In this document: positions 11,761 through 23,107 of the stretch, one piece after another | Layout: every line of letters starts with the position of its first letter | How positions within the stretch are numbered: position 1 is the first letter of the stretch | NCBI GenBank assembly: GCA_001910725.1 | Contig: MJGA01000010.1 | Location: forward strand, 682,001-746,000 | Direction: 5' to 3' | Source of the DNA: Phanerodontia chrysosporium | Taxonomy: Eukaryota; Basidiomycota; Agaricomycetes; Polyporales; Phanerochaetaceae | DNA: 64,000 nucleotides | Made by a program: the position numbers and the translations under genes | The notes under the pieces: model-generated | The model's database searches: none | What the model saw: only the letters and a program-made list of their open reading frames with translations | Told to the model about the DNA's origin: nothing

Positions 11761-12433
11761 ACAGACGTCCAATCGACAGGAAGCGGCTGATAGACCTATG
11801 GAATACGAGGTGGTCAAGCAAGGATCCTGTCTTGTTCAATTGGGTATGCAATTCCCACTTTTGTCCAGACGGCATCTCACCTTAGCATCTCGTAGCTTGA
11901 TAACCAACTGCAAAAGCATGTTGACTTCAGCCCGAGGCTCATTGCGCACCCGCAGTCGCCGGATATTGGCCAGATACAGACTTGGGCAGAACAACTCCGA
12001 AGATGCGCGCAGCTTGAAGAGATAGTTGCCGGTACGTACCTCGCCTTATTTCTTCTTTGGATGGGCTTGACGTTAGTGTTGGTCCTCCTCAGATAGTGTC
12101 ACTATCATGAGGTATATATTTCTGCTCCCCAGGCCTGACAACGCCGTGGTGCAGCGAGTCATTGAGTGGTACGACTCTGAAAGCGAAACGGCGAAGCAGA
12201 TCAGGCAAGCGCTTGTAAAATCGCACAGCAGAAATCCGAAGAACAACGCAGGGCTCAAACTGATAGACCTGTTTACAATCATCAATGAGCTCAACTTCGA
12301 AGAACCTGACACTGCAGCACTTACTGTAACCACTGAAGAACCTCAGGAGCCCGTCCCCAAAATACTGGCAAAACGGTCGTTTCTGGCCAGGGTTTTTGGC
12401 GGAAAGGGTGGGAGGCACAAGGCACAAATCTAG

Positions 12434-12715
12434 ACTCGACACGTGCCGACCGAGCGGTGCGCTACACTTTGAAATGTGCGATATGTGGTTCTCGTGGATC
12501 CCAAGTCGTAGCGCAGTTCCCGAATATATCTATTTCGCAGCATGTGTAGACTATGAGCAGCGTACCATCGGCGAGGTCTGGTGCAGTGAGGGTGCTTGAG
12601 AGGATTGGAAGAGTTCACGCGGCAATTTCGAGGTGTGGAGCTGGGCGCCTGTTGAGGCTCGGCGAGCGTCCCTCCCGCCCCGGCGACTCAGGGACCAATT
12701 CACCGAGAACGTCCA
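12434..12715. other. Intergenic, nothing recognised
   Basis: Lies between the GTPase stop and the left end of the KDZ composite element. No supported coding sequence was seen on either strand. Confidence 0.4.
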
Positions 12716-12783
12716 GGAATTGGGAGTTCTGTGCCGTCTGTGCCGTCTGTGCCCGTCTGTGCCCGTCTGTGCCATCTGTGCCC
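12716..12783 (+). repeat. Left inverted end with GTCTGTGCC array
   Basis: Six units of about 9-10 bp based on GTCTGTGCC (12727-12783) follow GGAATTGGGAGTTCTGTGCC. The reverse complement of the unit forms the right-end array. Confidence 0.7.
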
Positions 12784-12949
12784 ATGGCAAAATACCCACC
12801 GGCGCTAAGCCTTGAGCGCCTGTGTGACCCAAATGGGAGATGGGCGGGATTCCTGATTTGGCAAATCCCAATATGGAAACTATTAGTCATCTGAGCATGT
12901 GAAGGCGGTACGCCGTGTGAGTGCGACCCTTCGTTCTTCACCGCACACC

Positions 12950-13388
12950 ATGGACTCGATGAATGCCATCTGGCAGCTCATGGCCACTCGCCCAGACCTT
13001 GCACACGCAATTACATTTACCAAACTCCACCGATTCGTCACATATTGCGCTCGTCTGAAGCAGGACATCATTCTGACCCAGCCAGTGTCAGCGTATCCCA
13101 TTGTGACGCATCCTCCTGAGCATTTATCGATAGGGGTCCGCACCTTCCTGACCCATGCTCTCACTTTGGACGACAATACTATTCAATGGCTATGGGCCTC
13201 CTTCAGAATTCTCATCTGGAATGACAACTATACGTCTGAGCTTGGCAAAGGCCCAGCAGAGGACTTTAGCACATATGGTGGCCAGTATGGCATTAGTGCG
13301 TATATCATCTACTGCCTCATCTGCCTGACTGAGTCTCTTGATAGCGGAGCAGACGTTTCGGCCACCTAACCACCATTGTACAACTCCA
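12950..13388 (+). pseudogene. KDZ transposase, N-terminal part
   Basis: Exon 12950-13295 and exon 13345-13388, joined across a 49-nt GT-AG intron with matching phase. The segment ends in FRPPNHHCTTP, as at the start of the cysteine cluster found in KDZ-associated proteins, then stops abruptly at an inverted-repeat insertion. The C-terminal part resumes at 18636, but the middle (the rest of the first cysteine cluster) is missing, so inserted DNA and a deletion separate the halves. Family assignment is by recognition of the pattern. Confidence 0.6.
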
Positions 13389-13471
13389 ATATATCTCGTG
13401 CCAGTTCTTTTCTGAGTGAGCTCGTCGCGGCGACGAGCTTCCACTTTTTTTTGAACTGGCACGGAATATAT
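13389..13471. repeat. Short inverted-repeat (MITE-like) hairpin
   Basis: Arms at 13389-13407 and 13453-13471 match at 17 of 19 positions. The centre holds the perfect palindrome GCTCGTCGC-G-GCGACGAGC. It lies exactly at the break in the KDZ coding sequence. Confidence 0.55.
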
Positions 13472-13768
13472 TCTTTGAGCCGGGGCAGAGAGTCTGAGTA
13501 CAAGCGGTGAAGCAGATAACTAACTAACATACCTTCGAGCCGGGGCAGAGAGTCTGGGGGGCTCGAAGGTGGGGGAAGGCCTTAAGTATCCTACGGAGAA
13601 CAAGATTCAAACGTTCTGACGTCAAGGCTGTTAGACGAATAAGGAAGGTACTTGGTCGGGCGCCTGAGAAAGGAAAGAGGGCGCGCCGACTCGAGAGTCC
13701 GTGGCGCAATGCACGTACTAAGAGTCCGTGTGAGAAGAAGCAAAGAAAAGTCGTAGTAACCTCTGTAT
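13472..13768. other. Unclassified repeat fragment
   Basis: Contains GAGCCGGGGCAGAGAGTCTG twice (near 13477 and 13537) and a 10-bp stem CCTTCGAGCC/GGCTCGAAGG at about 13532-13569. No coding sequence seen. It borders the truncation of copy A3. Confidence 0.4.
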
Positions 13769-15427
13769 GAAAGCGCACTTGAGCGTCTCGAAGGCTTCTG
13801 CCTGTGCGGGACCCCAATTAAACGGAGTATCCTTCTTCGTCAGATCGTGCAGCGGGCGGCAGATCTTTGAGAAGTCCTTGATGAAACGGCGATAGAAGTT
13901 GGCGAACCCGACAAAGCCTCGTACGTCTTTGAGGTTCTTCGGGGTCGGCCACTCGGCTACTGCCTTAACCTTGCCGGGGTCCATGCCGACTTGTCCTTCG
14001 CTGATGAGGAGCCCAAGATACTCGATCTCTGAGCGCTCGAACTCGCACTTCTCGGGCCGAAGGTACAGATCGTACTTGGCGAGGCGTGCCAGGACCTCGT
14101 GAACAATCTTCCGATGCGAAGCGAGATCGTTCGACCAGATGAGGATGTCGTCGAGGTAGACTGCGACCTTGCTTTCGGCGATGAGGTCGGCGAAGATGTG
14201 GTTCATGAGGGCCTGAAACGTAGCGGGGCTGTTGCACAGACCGAAGTACATGACTCTGGGCTCGAAGAGACCACGGTTGGTGACGAAGGCGGCTTTCCAC
14301 TCGTCACCTTCCTTAATCCGGATGTTGTTGTAGCCCCAACGGACGTCGAACTTGGTGAAGATCTTAGCGCCCTGGAGCTTCCCGATGATGTCGGAGGCGA
14401 GCGGAAGGGGGTAGCGATTCTTCACAGTGATGTCGTTGAGCTTGCGGTAGTCCTGAATGAACCGGAGCTTGCCGTCCTTTTTCTTAATGAAGAAGACAGG
14501 GGAAGCGATCGGAGACTTGCTGGGGACGATATAGCCCTTGGCGAGTGCGTCGTCGATGAACCGCTGTAGTTCTTCATTCTCGATCGGGGACATGGGATAA
14601 ACCTTCGATTTGATCGAGGCCAGGGCGTCCGGGACGAGATCTATCGCGTGATCCCAGGGCTGATGCTTCGGAAGGCGGTGCGATTCCTCTTCAGAGAACA
14701 CCTTCTTGTGTCGGTGGTACTCTTTGGGGACCAGCTCTTCGAACGTCTTGGCATACTTCTCGCGATTGGCTTCGACAGCGATCGCTTGCGAGTAAGTGTA
14801 GCCGGCGAGGATCCAGACTTCGTCCTTGGCATCCTCAACAATGCCTGCTCGAAGCCATTCACGGCGTTCGGAGCGGTTGGCGTCAATCTGATGGATACCG
14901 AAAACCGGGGTGTCCTCAGCTCCACCGCGGAGCTGAAACTGGACATCTCCCGTTTCCCAGTCGATGTTCGGATTCCATTTCTTGAGCCACGGAAGTCCGA
15001 GGATGACGTTCTCGGGACCGATGTTCGTGACAAGAAACTCCTCCTTAAACGTGTAAGAACCCACAGTGAGCTGGAGTCTGGCACGGCGTGTGATAGACCC
15101 TGCTTCATTCTTAGTTCCGTCGATGTTATACAGTGTGATCTCCTTCTTGAGCGGTACCGTGAGGATCTTGTGCTGCTTACAGAAATCCTCGTGGATGAAC
15201 AGCGAGGTTGCACCGGAGTCAATCATTGCGGGAGTGCGAATAGTTTTATTGATTCCGGTGAGCTTTACTGGTACACGGTAATGATTTGAAAACGGATCTA
15301 ACACTGATATAGTACACGAGCGGATGGTATCAGAAATGTCCTGCGGTTCTAGCGAAGGCGCCGGAGTTGAATCCGGGCTTGACGAAACGGGGACCGACGA
15401 TGCGGCGTCACTCCGGCCCCTTAAGCA
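13769..15427 (-). pseudogene. pol: A3 pol fragment: protease and RT only
   Basis: Open in the -1 frame from the gag frameshift site (minus GGGTTTT at 15427-15433). It contains protease DSGA and RT YLDD and runs to the truncation near 13769, just before RNase H; a chance tail follows to 13718. No integrase or chromodomain. The remaining sequence is very close to A4. Confidence 0.88.
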
Positions 15428-16671
15428 AAACCCCCAAGCTGCTTCTGTATCAGGGCCAGCTGATCACGGAGGGCGGCGAGCGCAGCAGCTTGGTCGTCAG
15501 ACGAGCTGCCAGAAGACGAGGAGGTCGGAGACAAGGAATCCTGAGACGAGGTATCCGAAGACGTGGCGCGAACGGCGGCGGTAGCAGGGGCGGTTTTTGG
15601 CTTGCCCTCGAGACGAGCACGACAGACGCGGGACCAGTGACCTTTCTTGCCGCAGTGATTGCAGACCGAATCACGGTGAACGGGGTCCGTGGACTTGTGG
15701 GACTTCGAGCCGCAGACCTTGCAGCGGTCCTTCATGACGGCATCGAACTGGCGCTTGAGATCCGTGCCAGTGAGACCCTTAAACAGCTCATCGATGTTCG
15801 CGGCGTCGATGTCCATCGCGTTCGGGTCGCGGAAGGCGCGCGTCGACGAGCTAGCCGGAGTTGAGGACGCCTTACCCTGCTGCGCCAGGAGATCTTGCGA
15901 GAGCTTGTCCTTCGACCGATCGACGGCGAAACCTGCGTTCTTGAGCTTGTCGTACGTCTCGGGGCCTTTGCCGGTAGCGGGGTTGACCATGTACGAGATC
16001 CGCTCGAGGTAGTCCTTATTAAACTTCATTCGCAGCCGGGCTGCCAGGTCTTCCGGGGTGAGCTTCGTGCGGCCAGCGAGGGCTTGGAACTCCGCAAAGA
16101 ACTCCGCGAACCGACGATTGCCTTGCGTGCACGCTTGTAGCTTACTGAGGGCCTCAGCCTTCTCGTCGACGGGCTCGAACCGGTTCTTGAAAGCCTCCCA
16201 GAACTGGGCGCGAGAGCCTCCGAACAACTGAGTGCCGTCTGCCGCTTGCTCGATGTACTGCCGTGCCCACTCGGCGGCTTCGTCCTGCATGAAGGAGAGG
16301 GCGCCAATGATCCACTTCTGGCCGTCTACCATGATCTGTCCGGTGTTGGGGTCGCGTTCGAGGTTGCCGTTGACGTCGCGCTTGCCGAACTTCTCCGGCT
16401 GCCCATTGGCATAGATGCGGTAGGCAGCGCGGAAGAGACGGGCCGTGTCAGAGCCCTTACCCTTGAAAGGGACGGGCTTCTCGACGAAGGGTAGCTCCTT
16501 GTTCGCGTTGACCGTGGCGTTGACCGTTGTGTGGTTGTTACCGATGGCTTGGGTCAGAGTGTTGACCGTGTTGGTGAGCTGCGTCATCGCCTGGGCCATT
16601 TGCAGGAGTGCAGCAGAGACGGGGTCGGGAGGCGCCAGACCGGGCGGCGCTCCACCGGGAGTGCTCGACAT
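15421..16671 (-). CDS. gag: A3 gag, intact
   Basis: 416 residues, the same length as A4 gag, with a serine-rich tail and two cysteine/histidine clusters, the second being CNHCGKKGHWSRVC. It ends ...GGT TTT GCT TAA, keeping the frameshift heptamer in phase. Gag would form the particle and bind RNA. Upstream, one extra A just after the amber codon shifts the ORF1-gag link in this copy. Confidence 0.88.
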   Translation of the reverse strand: MSSTPGGAPPGLAPPDPVSAALLQMAQAMTQLTNTVNTLTQAIGNNHTTVNATVNANKELPFVEKPVPFKGKGSDTARLFRAAYRIYANGQPEKFGKRDVNGNLERDPNTGQIMVDGQKWIIGALSFMQDEAAEWARQYIEQAADGTQLFGGSRAQFWEAFKNRFEPVDEKAEALSKLQACTQGNRRFAEFFAEFQALAGRTKLTPEDLAARLRMKFNKDYLERISYMVNPATGKGPETYDKLKNAGFAVDRSKDKLSQDLLAQQGKASSTPASSSTRAFRDPNAMDIDAANIDELFKGLTGTDLKRQFDAVMKDRCKVCGSKSHKSTDPVHRDSVCNHCGKKGHWSRVCRARLEGKPKTAPATAAVRATSSDTSSQDSLSPTSSSSGSSSDDQAAALAALRDQLALIQKQLGGFA

Positions 16672-17160
16672 ATTGGGGGGACGGGGAGTATTGGCTCCTG
16701 AGTGAGCGCGAGAGAGATCGAAGGGCGAGGGAGCGGGTTCGTGGTCGGAGAGGACGGAGCCGAGCGATGTCTCGGGAGACGAGTGGTGGCTGCTGTCCGG
16801 GGGACTGTGGTCGGGAGTATTCGGAGTAGTGGCGGAAGCGCGGGCAAATTCTAGCCGTTGCGCGAAACGAGGGTGCTCGAATTGGGTTTCTCGAGTGCTC
16901 GGCGGGAGTTGTGGGGCCGCTGGAGTGCTTTCTCGATGTGGACAGGGTTGTTCGTCACAGGGAACGAATTGCCAGTTTTCCCCTCGATCGATGAGGTGAA
17001 AATCGCAAACTGTATGGTCCTCGAGATTTCGCGCAAAGAAGTGCGGTCGATTCGAGCAATCGGAATCCAGAGCGACACGAGATGTATTTTATAAACTAAT
17101 CAAAATAGCCAGCCTCGTACACAATGTTCAACTGCCCCACGATACGGCGGAAGTTTCGCC

Positions 17161-17845
17161 TTAAACCAATGAACGAAATGTCACCAATTTGAGCGAGACC
17201 AAGCTCGTATTGGTGCCACTCCTTAAACGTGGTGGTGGGGCGAGACGGCTGAGCTCGGCGCGGATTTGGCGAAGTCGCTCGAGCAGGAGGCGGAAGTGGT
17301 GGGCGTGGTCGCTGTTGACGATGTGGAGCAAGTCGACTTCCTCGACGGCCTTGAGACGCTTGATGGTGGCGTCGAGCTTAGGCGTGAAGATGCCGACAAG
17401 GTCGGTGGGAGAGTACTTGGGGATGTCGATGCCGACGGGCTTGCGGGCAATGGGCTCGTACGTTGGGGCGGCACTGAGGCGCTCTGCCAAACTGAGCTTC
17501 GAGGAGGAGGCGGCTACGGCGGCCTGGGCTTCTTGGGTTTCGCGCTGGCGCTGCTCGCGGATGCGGTTGCCTACGCGTTGTTCGGCCTCACAAGCCTCGC
17601 GAACGGCAGTCCAGTTGATGGAGGGGACAGAGGGCGGAGGTTGGGGGAGCGTGGACACGTACTTGACGACCGCCTTGACTTTGCGGTCTGTCCACTTGAC
17701 GGGGTTGCCGGCCTCGCGACGACGCTGGAGGCGGTCGAAGATGCGCTGGGGGATGTGGTCCTTGAGCCGGACGTCTTTCGGCACTGCAAAGCAAGGACCT
17801 TAGCAACGTGTACGGAGTGAGCAGGCTGCTCGACTACGACGTACT
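17161..17845 (-). pseudogene. A3 ORF1, frameshifted near its end
   Basis: Matches A4 ORF1 through most of its length, but one G is missing near 17240, changing the frame before the conserved W-containing C-terminus. The predicted leader intron is 17784-17844 (minus GTACGT...TTTGCAG) and would join A (17845) to TG. No other in-frame Met is present before the break. Confidence 0.75.
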
Positions 17846-17939
17846 CGCTTTAAACGGTGGGGATAAACTTTTTTAAACGGTATTGTGGGGGGAGCGGTAG
17901 GGGAAAAATGCCTAGGGCACCCAAAAGATCTCGACCTAA

Positions 17940-18635
17940 TGTCGCGGAGCTAGGGCTCAACGCTTCACGAGGGAGGGCAAGTGGGGAGGTCGACAACGAG
18001 GCGCGGCGGAGCGAATCACGCAGCGACGAACAAACTTGCTCAGCTGTCCGTATTGACCAAGTTGTATTAGTGTTGTATACTACAGTACAAACGACGGGCT
18101 TACCTGTCCGTATTGACCAAGAGGTCGAGATGACGGACAGGAGCGAGGGGAGCTACCCTTATATACTACAGTACTCTAGGGCAGGCTGTACGATTACCTA
18201 AGCTGATGGGCAGTGCTTGGCATAGCCAGCGAGGCTGCGACGCGGGCTGCGCGGCGAGGCTGTGCTTGGGGCTATGTCACGAGGCTGTGTCAGCTGGCGG
18301 TGTCTCGAGGCTGCGTCGGACCGAGGCTGTGTCATCAGGCTGATCAGCTCGGTGTGTCTCGGCGAAGGGAGTCATCGGGGATGACAGTGCCGCTTCGGCG
18401 ATCCGGGGAACCGGTTGCAGGGTAGACCGGTGATCCGGGCAGTGTCTGAGCGCACAGCGGGATGTGCTGGCGTCTAGGGGTAATGCGCCATCAGGGCGCT
18501 GGTGCTGAATGGCCAGGCGCTGGGTGTGGGCGGCTAGGACTCCAGACGGCGCGAGGGCTGCTCGCCCGTTAGATTAATCGAGGAAAACAGCCAAAAATCG
18601 GCGAAAAATAGGGCAGCACCGTCACATCCGTGACA
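17940..18635 (-). repeat. 5' LTR of A3
   Basis: 696 bp, with the adjoining PBS at 17928-17937 (plus ATCTCGACCT, then AA). The LTR borders the KDZ C-terminal segment directly. Confidence 0.9.
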
Positions 18636-20015
18636 GAGCACTCACAGGACATCGGCAACTGGTGCAGCAAACACGTACAATGCTGCCTTAGCTGCTGGCC
18701 CCATTCCCTTTCCCCGTGATTGGAAATTCAAGCCTGACCTCCGTGTTGAACATGTTTGGGATGCATTGACATTGCTCTCCCTCCTTGAAGACTACCAGCA
18801 CAGGAGCATGATTTTGCGCGTCTCCAACCAGGGCGATCAACGGGACCGCTTCACGATGGCTGTTCGTGAACGCAACGAGTACATCCAGCGTGTTGGGCAG
18901 CCAGAGCTCGCACATCGTTGCGAAACATGTGTTCGAGAGTGGCAGCCAGACCCTATTGTACCAGCTAGTCAGTTTGTCTCCTTTCAAATCTCTGCAGCTG
19001 GCTCATTGTTGTATCAGGGCCAGTTTCATGTGTTGTCACCGATGGCATCACAATTGGGCACCCTTGCTGCGCCAAGCACAACTGTAAAATTCCACTAGTC
19101 AGCAACCAAGACAGATACTGCCCTGAGCATAGACAAGAGGAGAACATATGCTCTGTCTTGACTTGTTCATCCCCTGTGGTTCCTGGCCGGCGCGTATGCC
19201 ACGACATCACCCACCAGCGAGCAGAGGATCAGTACAAACTCAGGGGACAATCACGTTTCCAGCTACGTGACCGCCTTCAGCGTACTCGTATGGCTGGCAC
19301 GGAAATGGGTGCAGCTCCTGAACTGCAGCCAATCAACGTGAATGAGTGGGACGATGTACATGAGGAGGAGTTCACTGTCCCGAACGCTGGTTCTACATCC
19401 CGCAACACTGCTGGGTCCTCTACTGTGAAGCTTCGTGCACAATTCACAAGGAAGCGTACCCACAATGAGCAACTTCTTGTCGCTCCATGTGGTGTCATCA
19501 TCTCACGGACGACATTATTTGGTGCTGAAACTTTGCCCAGCGTAGTGGTGCAGCGGCTTCACTTGTTTATGAATGCACATGTTAATCACTTGCTACAGGA
19601 GTTCATTAAACGCACATACTGGGCCACGGAGTTTCTTCCAGATCATCTCTTCTACGATAGCAACTGCAAGCTGCTGGCTCACATTCTCAACATGCAGGAC
19701 CCGTTTTTCGACAACATGCGTCTCACTGTCGATGTCTTTCACTTCAAAAGCAAGCACAGTGAGACAGACAACTTTTGCCAGCAACGCTGCAACCCTGCAC
19801 AGTATTCAGAACTCATCAAGCCTGATGGTGGCTGGTTCTTCAACTCATCCATCGCTGAGCAAACAAATGTCTGGATGGCGAACTACAATGCCATCTGTCG
19901 AGAGATGCATGCTGATCGCTTCAACTTCTTTCTGGACGAGATGATCATGCGCAGGAACAGGCAGGTTGTTGCACAGCTGGCTGCAGCAGGCAAAGAGCCG
20001 TCGTATTGGAAGTAG
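18636..20015 (+). pseudogene. KDZ transposase, C-terminal part
   Basis: Coding from 18641, with an intron at 18968-19017, then open to TAG at 20013-20015. A cysteine/histidine cluster (C..C, C.......C, HPCC, NC, YCPEH) matches the CxC6-like cluster of KDZ transposases. It is followed by an RNase H-like region with DVFHF and SSIAEQTN, where the acidic catalytic residues are expected. This would be the DNA-cutting transposase. It is separated from its N-terminus (12950-13388) and lacks the middle, so it should not be functional. Confidence 0.68.
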
Positions 20016-20259
20016 AATTTATATTGTAACCATACATGCCACTTTTGCTGTATGAGCCCATCTGAATCTATGTTCTCTATCTGCACTGCATGGGTGTGAA
20101 AGACAGCCATACCTTGTATGCCATGCATCACTGGCCTATGCTCGTCTAGCAGCCAGCAAGACATCAAAAATTGGACTGGGATTTGGAGAGACGGCTACAG
20201 GAAACTCACCGCATGGCCGGGCTGCTCGAGAGCGTTCCGTGAGGTTAGTCGCACAGTCC

Positions 20260-20630
20260 TCGGATGCGCCCGTGGTGGATGCCGCCCGGCTCGTCGTCCG
20301 TAGCCCGCAAGACGAGAGCTGGAACCCGGCCTTGACAGCGTGCTTCGCAGCGTCGACGAAGCCCTGCTTGATGCCCTCCTTCGTGAGTACGTGTGGCTTG
20401 TTGTAGCCGGGGCCGTGTGGGATGTCGCTCGGCGCGAGCACGTTGTCCGGCCAGCCGTCCTGATCGACGCCCGCAGACTGGCTGAAGGAGAGCCAGGGCG
20501 CGACCACGGACGCCTTGCGGCCGGCGTGCGCATCTGGTTCTTGCAGCGCAGCCAGCGCGAGGCGATCCGAGGCCAGCGTTATCATGCGCCAAACCTGTTT
20601 GCCACAAGATATGGATGAAATGAGGCACAT
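20260..20630 (-). pseudogene. Fragment of an old-yellow-enzyme-like ene-reductase
   Basis: The minus-strand frame contains HAGRKASVVAPWLSF, then WPDNVLAPSDIPHGPGY and KPHVLTKEGIKQGFVDAAK, a run typical of the FMN-binding barrel of NADPH dehydrogenases of the YqjM/OYE family. Similarity ends after KAGF. N- and C-terminal parts are absent, so it is a captured or decayed piece. It lies tail-to-tail with the transposase. Confidence 0.6.
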
Positions 20631-21214
20631 TCCGGCATAGCAGGATTAGCACAATGAAGTAGAGCTTAGTAGAGAAGAGGAATTCAAGGCGTGGGAATGT
20701 ATAGTAAAGCGTGGGAGTTCAGAGCAAGGGCGTGAGAAGACAGAGACCCAAAGGGAAGGCGTGAGAAGACGCAGCCATCTTGGGATCACTGTGGGAAAGG
20801 CAGGCTATATTTGGGCGGTGTGAGAAAGTAACTACCCAATTAAGGCCTGAGAATGCGCCAAGCATCTCTGGAATGAAGGGAGAGACATGTGGAAAGTCAG
20901 AGGAAAGTATGGAAAGGAATGGAATCCACTGGAAAGGTACAGAAAGAAGGTGCCAAGCGGAAAAGGAAGCGGAAAGAAATTGCAGGAAGGAGGTAGAATA
21001 GTGTAGCACCTTGTAGAACATTCTAGCACTGTACAAATTGACCAAACACGGTCAAATAAGGCCATACTCTGTAGGAGTATAAAAGGCCACTCTCTTCTTC
21101 TCTCTCAATAGATCACTAGTTGGAAGCAGCCAGCTATTTTCCCACCTCAACCACCACCATCTCTTGGCGTGGGCTGTGTGTTATCAGTATAAGTGTGATT
21201 CGGTTCTAGTAAGG

Positions 21215-21630
21215 GTAGTTAGTCCACCAGTGCAATCAGGCATTGTGGTGGTAGTCTATCGCTTACTCAGTCTTTAGTCTACGGTCCTCCGTCTACAGTA
21301 AGATTAGTTAGTCAACCAGTGCACTCAGGCATTGTGGTGGTAGTCTATTGCTTACTCTAGTTACGTCTATGGTATTACGGTTTTACGTTAGCTCTTTAGT
21401 CCAGCAAGGCGCCTGGTAGTTGAGCTATTCGGTTGTGAAGGTTTAGTTATTCGTCTACGGTCCACGGTTTACGTGTAAGTTATAGCAAGCAGGCTATACT
21501 TACTTGGTTGGTTACTCGGTCTACGGTTTTCAAGTGTAAGCTATAGCAAGCAGGCTATACTTACTTGGTTGGATATTCGGTTTACGGTCATAAGTAAAGA
21601 TAAGCGAGCAAGGCTTACTTTACTTACTCT
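21215..21630 (+). repeat. Two tandem duplications forming six stem-loops
   Basis: One unit is repeated at 21215-21269 and 21303-21357 (period 88); another at 21473-21528 and 21534-21589 (period 61). Together with sequences at about 21397-21430 and 21595-21625 they give six hairpins whose apices contain CAGGC or CAAGGC. Confidence 0.6.
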
Positions 21631-21672
21631 TTGATTACTAAGGTCTTACTTACAAGTGTTACTTGTACTTAA

Positions 21673-22366
21673 TGTCACGGAGCTAGGGCTCAACGCTACA
21701 CGAGGGAGGGCGGATGGGGATGACGACGACGAGGTGCAGCGGAGCGAGTCACGCGGCGACGCACAACTTATACAGCTGTCCGTATTGACCAAGGTGTATT
21801 AGTGCTGTATATTACAATACATGCGACGGGCTTACCTGTCCGTATTGACCAAGAGGTCGAGATGACGGACAGGAGTGAGGAGTGCTACTCTTATATACTA
21901 CAGGAGTTCAGGGCAGGCTGTACGATTACATAAGCTGATGGGCAGTGCTCAGCATAGCCGACGAGGCTGCGACGCGGACTGCGCGGCGAGGCTGTGCTGG
22001 GGCTATGTCACGAGGCTGTGTCAGCTGGCAGTGTCTCGAGGCTGCGTCGGGCCGAGGCTGTGTCATCAGGCTGATCAGCTCGGCGTGTCTCGGCGAGGGG
22101 AGTCATCAGGGATGACAGTGCCTCCTCGGCGATCCTGGGAACCGGCTGCAGGGCAGACCGGTGATCCGGGCAATGTCTGAGCGCGCAGCAGGATGCGCTG
22201 GCGTTTAGGGGTGATGTGCCATTAGGGCGCTGGCGCTGAGTGGCCAGGCGCTGAGTGTGGGCGGCTAGAACTCCAGACGGCACGAGGGCTGCTCGCCCGT
22301 TGGATTAATCGAGGAAAATAGCCAAAAACCGGCGAAAAATAGGGCTGCGCCGTCACATCCGTGACA
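21673..22366 (-). repeat. Family A solo LTR
   Basis: 694 bp, with CTTAA at 21668-21672 and 22367-22371. In the TATA block it matches the 5' LTR of A2. Confidence 0.92.
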
Positions 22367-22520
22367 CTTAAGTCTTATTACCTTTCCCCTTCTAGGAGAC
22401 TAACCTCTTCTACCTCTACACACTATCCTACCCTCTGTATACCTACTATCTCAGCAATACTTTCCCTCCACACGAACGCCCGAGGCAGTAGTCGACCAAC
22501 AGTCTGGTCCACCTCACTCG

Positions 22521-23107
22521 GTTACTTCTGGTAATATCTCTTGCCAGGGTATAAAGCACGACAGCATCGTCCGTGCTGTGGGGGCGGGGGCCACGCAAGA
22601 TGGGACGACGTCAACGCGGCGGGAACGCGAGCCGGCGTCGTCAGGCTCGGCCTTCGCAGGACGAGGCGTCGGACGCGGCGGGCGAGACGGGGCAGGAGGA
22701 GGTGGGCGAGGCGTTGGGCGCGCTTCGAAGACGGCCATGGCGGCTACTTGTCTGTCGAGCCGTGCGGGTGAATGGTGAACAGCTAAGGGCCGGCGACACA
22801 CCTTTTCGAAGCGCGAGAAGCCCCCACAAACATCCTGCCCTCCTTCGACCTCCTCAGGCTAGAGTACGACGTGGTCCCCGGCCTCGAGCTCCCACGGTGA
22901 ACGATGAGAGTGTGGAGGCAGACATGGGGCGGTCGTTGGGCGCAGCGTCGAGGGGCGTTGATCGTGGGAGTGAGAGAGCACGCCGGCTCCGAGAGGCTGC
23001 GGGCGCTCTGTACTTCTCGCGCTTGCCGCGCTTGCTGCGCTTGCATGCAGCTGCCTGCACGCACTTGCCAGCTCATCCATCCCTTCCATCGTCTCTCGCC
23101 TGCACCC
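22521..23107. other. GC-rich stretch before the TET/JBP-like gene, no gene seen
   Basis: Several overlapping frames are open on both strands, as expected from high GC, but none carries a recognisable motif. It may hold the promoter of the next gene. Confidence 0.35.

Larger units (their letters stand above)
2087..12433 (+). pseudogene. P-loop GTPase gene, interrupted by a full LTR element
   Basis: Exons proposed at 2087-2161, 2229-2246, 2295-2315, 2375-2550, 2603-2673, 2729-2941, 2998-3181, 3239-3252 and 3309-3331, resuming after the insertion at 11766-11843, then 11896-12031 and 12093-12433 (TAG). The Walker A motif GKTGCGKTT is at residues 13-21. A switch-like HNSEGFEAG and the guanine-specificity motif TKFD follow. 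This is the layout of fungal AIG1/IRG-like G-domain proteins, which bind GTP and often accompany NLR-type defence genes. Removing 3332-11760 and one ACAGA duplication restores a continuous frame, so the gene was intact when the retrotransposon landed. The 14-nt and 18-nt exons and the last intron are the least certain parts. Exact role unknown. Confidence 0.72.
13769..18635 (-). mobile_element. Family A element truncated at its 3' side (copy A3)
   Basis: Has a 5' LTR (17940-18635), PBS, ORF1, gag and the protease/RT part of pol, but ends at about 13769 in the RT/RNase H region; integrase and the 3' LTR are gone. Because one end is lost, no target duplication can be checked. Confidence 0.88.
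20645..22520. other. Unclassified LTR-like region with structured leader
   Basis: Non-coding. TATAAAA at about 21078 is followed by CT-rich sequence and then a run of repeats and stem-loops (21215-21630). A family A solo LTR is inserted at 21673-22366, after which CT-rich sequence continues. The layout suggests the LTR/leader of an unidentified retroelement, but its ends could not be fixed. Confidence 0.4.

Noticed and set aside
12727..12783. CRISPR-like short repeats
   Set aside because: Units are directly abutting without spacers in a eukaryotic context; they are a transposon subterminal array.
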